Positions 62,281-64,000 of a stretch of DNA of 64,000 nucleotides are shown here, one piece after another. Every line of letters starts with the position of its first letter. Position 1 is the stretch's first letter. The position numbers and the translations under genes are program-made. Source of the DNA: Ziziphus jujuba (taxonomy: Eukaryota; Streptophyta; Magnoliopsida; Rosales; Rhamnaceae). Location: contig NC_083390.1 of the NCBI RefSeq assembly GCF_031755915.1, positions 23,493,001-23,557,000 on the forward strand, read 5' to 3'. The notes beneath the pieces were generated by a model. That model had not been told where the DNA came from. It did not search any database and saw only the letters and a program-made list of their open reading frames with translations.

Positions 62281-64000
62281 TGATCATATATATATATATA
62301 TATATATTATGTAATCTTAATTATTAATAAGTACTTAATTTTATATTATGGTTTTGTAATTTGTGATAATTCGAATAAGCTGTGACTTGGCATGGAAATG
62401 ATATGATATGCAAATTAGCTACCTTGGAGAGTTAGCTATAATCACTCTCCCTCTATCTCTCTCTAGATCTTCATGATTCCTTAATTTGTAGAGAATTAGC
62501 AGGCTCTTTCTATTTTAAAATGTTAGCCTCCGCGCCCATTTGCGTTAGCAAGTGTTTTTTTTTTTTTTTTTTCATGTACTCTTTTATTGTCTTTCGAATT
62601 CAATAAAATATGTATCTTTTTTCCAATAAATTTCGAGGAAATAAAAAAGAACAAAAAAATAGAAAAAAAGAATTAATGTTAGAAAGGGTGTGAATTTTTC
62701 AGATATCTTACTTTTTTTTTATATTTATTATAGCTGACAAAAAATATATATTTTTTAATTAATTATAATATATATTTTCTAATTGTGAAATCAAATTTAT
62801 TTCATTAATCAAGGACATACTATCTGAGTGGAACATATATATATATATATATATATATGGCATTAAAGAGATTGGCATGCAAGCCCAATTAATTGATGTA
62901 TATATATATATATAGACATCGTTACATGTAATATAACCAATACACTAATATAACAAATATTTTAAATAAGCAATCATACATAATTAGGTAGAAAAAACCA
63001 AAAATAAACAATACTTAAAGAATTAGTGACACATGACTCTTCTAATATTTTTCCTTAGTTTTAGATTTTGGTTCCTTGTCTTCTTTTGTTTGTTTTTAGG
63101 TAGTATAACTGAGTCCCAATTATTGGTTTTAATTAATGTCCTTATCTTATGTGTTCTTAGCTAGCATGACGAGTAATTGACTTAATATTTTGTTAACTAC
63201 GAGTGATGATTATCAGATGGAACATAAATTAATATATATATTTAAACTATCACTTTGTATTGTTTGACCATATAACATATACAAAATATTAATTGAATTT
63301 TTAGCCTTGGATTTGAGGCTCACATGTTTTTTGTAGGTTGAATCATTCCAATAATCATGATTTCATCCAGCCTTACGAGTCCGCTAGACAATACTCTATA
63401 TATACATTATTTATTAACTTGATTAACGATTTTTTTTTTTTTAGAGATTTTAATTAGGGATTTGTCTTTTTTCAAGCTTCTAACCTAAAGTATATAATTT
63501 TATGGATTAAATGTAAAAATATAATCTAACAATATTTTCCATCTTACTTATACATATTGAGTTGTTCCCAAAGTGGCTGCATATTTATTGAATCAGCTCG
63601 AAGTTACAAAGCTTATACTCATCATGTCCGTTGTATTGATCGATACCACAATCTCATTCTCCAAATCTTCTATTATTCTTCATATCCAAAATGTGATCAA
63701 TGTTAACTCAAATTCAAAGTTAGAGAGAGAGAGAGAGAGTTAGAAAGAGCAAAAATGAGTTCTCTTTTTGGAGGCTCGTTTATAATTTGATGTGGTTCTT
63801 TGGAAAACACATTATTATATAAACAAGCTTTGGCATTTGTGTTGGCCAAACTATTTATATTTAAAATGCCACTTTTGATAATATAACGGCAATTGGCACA
63901 CCTCGAAAAGCTCTCTGTGCTACTCTAGGTCTCTAACAATCACATGTTAATTATGGCTTTTTTTGGTTATAAAAAGTACTTTCCAAACGGAGGCAATTCA
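62281..64000. other. Downstream part of unit B, no gene seen
   Basis: TA repeats lie at 62287-62307, 62838-62858 and 62899-62914. From about 63510 the sequence aligns with 54790-55310 of unit A. The stretch 62460-63500 has no counterpart left in unit A. A (GA)n run is at 63723-63740. Nothing coding was recognised. Confidence 0.5.

Overview
This is nuclear DNA of a flowering plant, almost certainly a eudicot. The evidence is AT-rich, intron-containing genes with plant-type splice sites, plastid- and mitochondrion-targeted proteins, a DYW-class pentatricopeptide repeat (PPR) protein, and large Ty3/gypsy LTRs with a plant initiator-methionine primer site. The species cannot be fixed from the sequence; I see no bacterial-style operons, CRISPR arrays or tRNA/rRNA genes.

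Left part (1-10.7 kb, + strand): the 3' exons of a hexose-6-phosphate mutarotase (glucose-6-phosphate 1-epimerase) gene, then a decayed partial copy of the neighbouring aspartate kinase gene (about 2925-3525), a 1.26 kb foldback Mutator-like element (4537-5798), and a complete 13-exon monofunctional aspartate kinase gene (6371-10460) with two GC-AG introns.

Middle part (10.7-25.5 kb): gene-poor, repeat-rich DNA. It holds one LTR inserted in another LTR (about 12.7-17.8 kb), a minisatellite, a 430 bp purine tract, a possible small ORF (19504-19653), a C-terminal fragment resembling telomere protein POT1 (21018-21587), and an intron-containing pseudogene of mitochondrial ribosomal protein mS23/S25 on the minus strand (23767-24625).

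Gene-rich part (25.9-34.5 kb): chloroplast tRNA-adenosine deaminase TADA (25974-30511), a candidate small secreted peptide gene on the minus strand (31325-31624), and an intact 721-residue DYW PPR gene (32333-34498).

Right part (34.5-64 kb): an old tandem segmental duplication. Unit A runs from the PPR 3' end to about 55.4 kb and unit B from 56.45 kb to the window end. Each holds one class-3 lipase/phospholipase A1-like gene. Copy A (39313-40602) is a pseudogene; copy B (60971-62280) reads intact. Unit A is split by 14 kb of nested retrotransposons: an outer LTR (40759-40956 and 52147-54772) holds a full-structure but coding-defective Ty3/gypsy element (40957-52146, minus strand), whose left LTR holds a solo LTR (41930-44820, plus strand, TSD TCAAA). 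The right LTR of the same element preserves the empty site of that solo LTR. Unit A also carries a 5'-truncated LINE and two local tandem duplications that unit B lacks.

I found no convincing new multi-gene system. The most useful results are the reconstructed duplication and insertion history, the foldback element, the two GC-AG introns in aspartate kinase, the secreted-peptide candidate, and a 42-nt block kept identical between the diverged duplicates.
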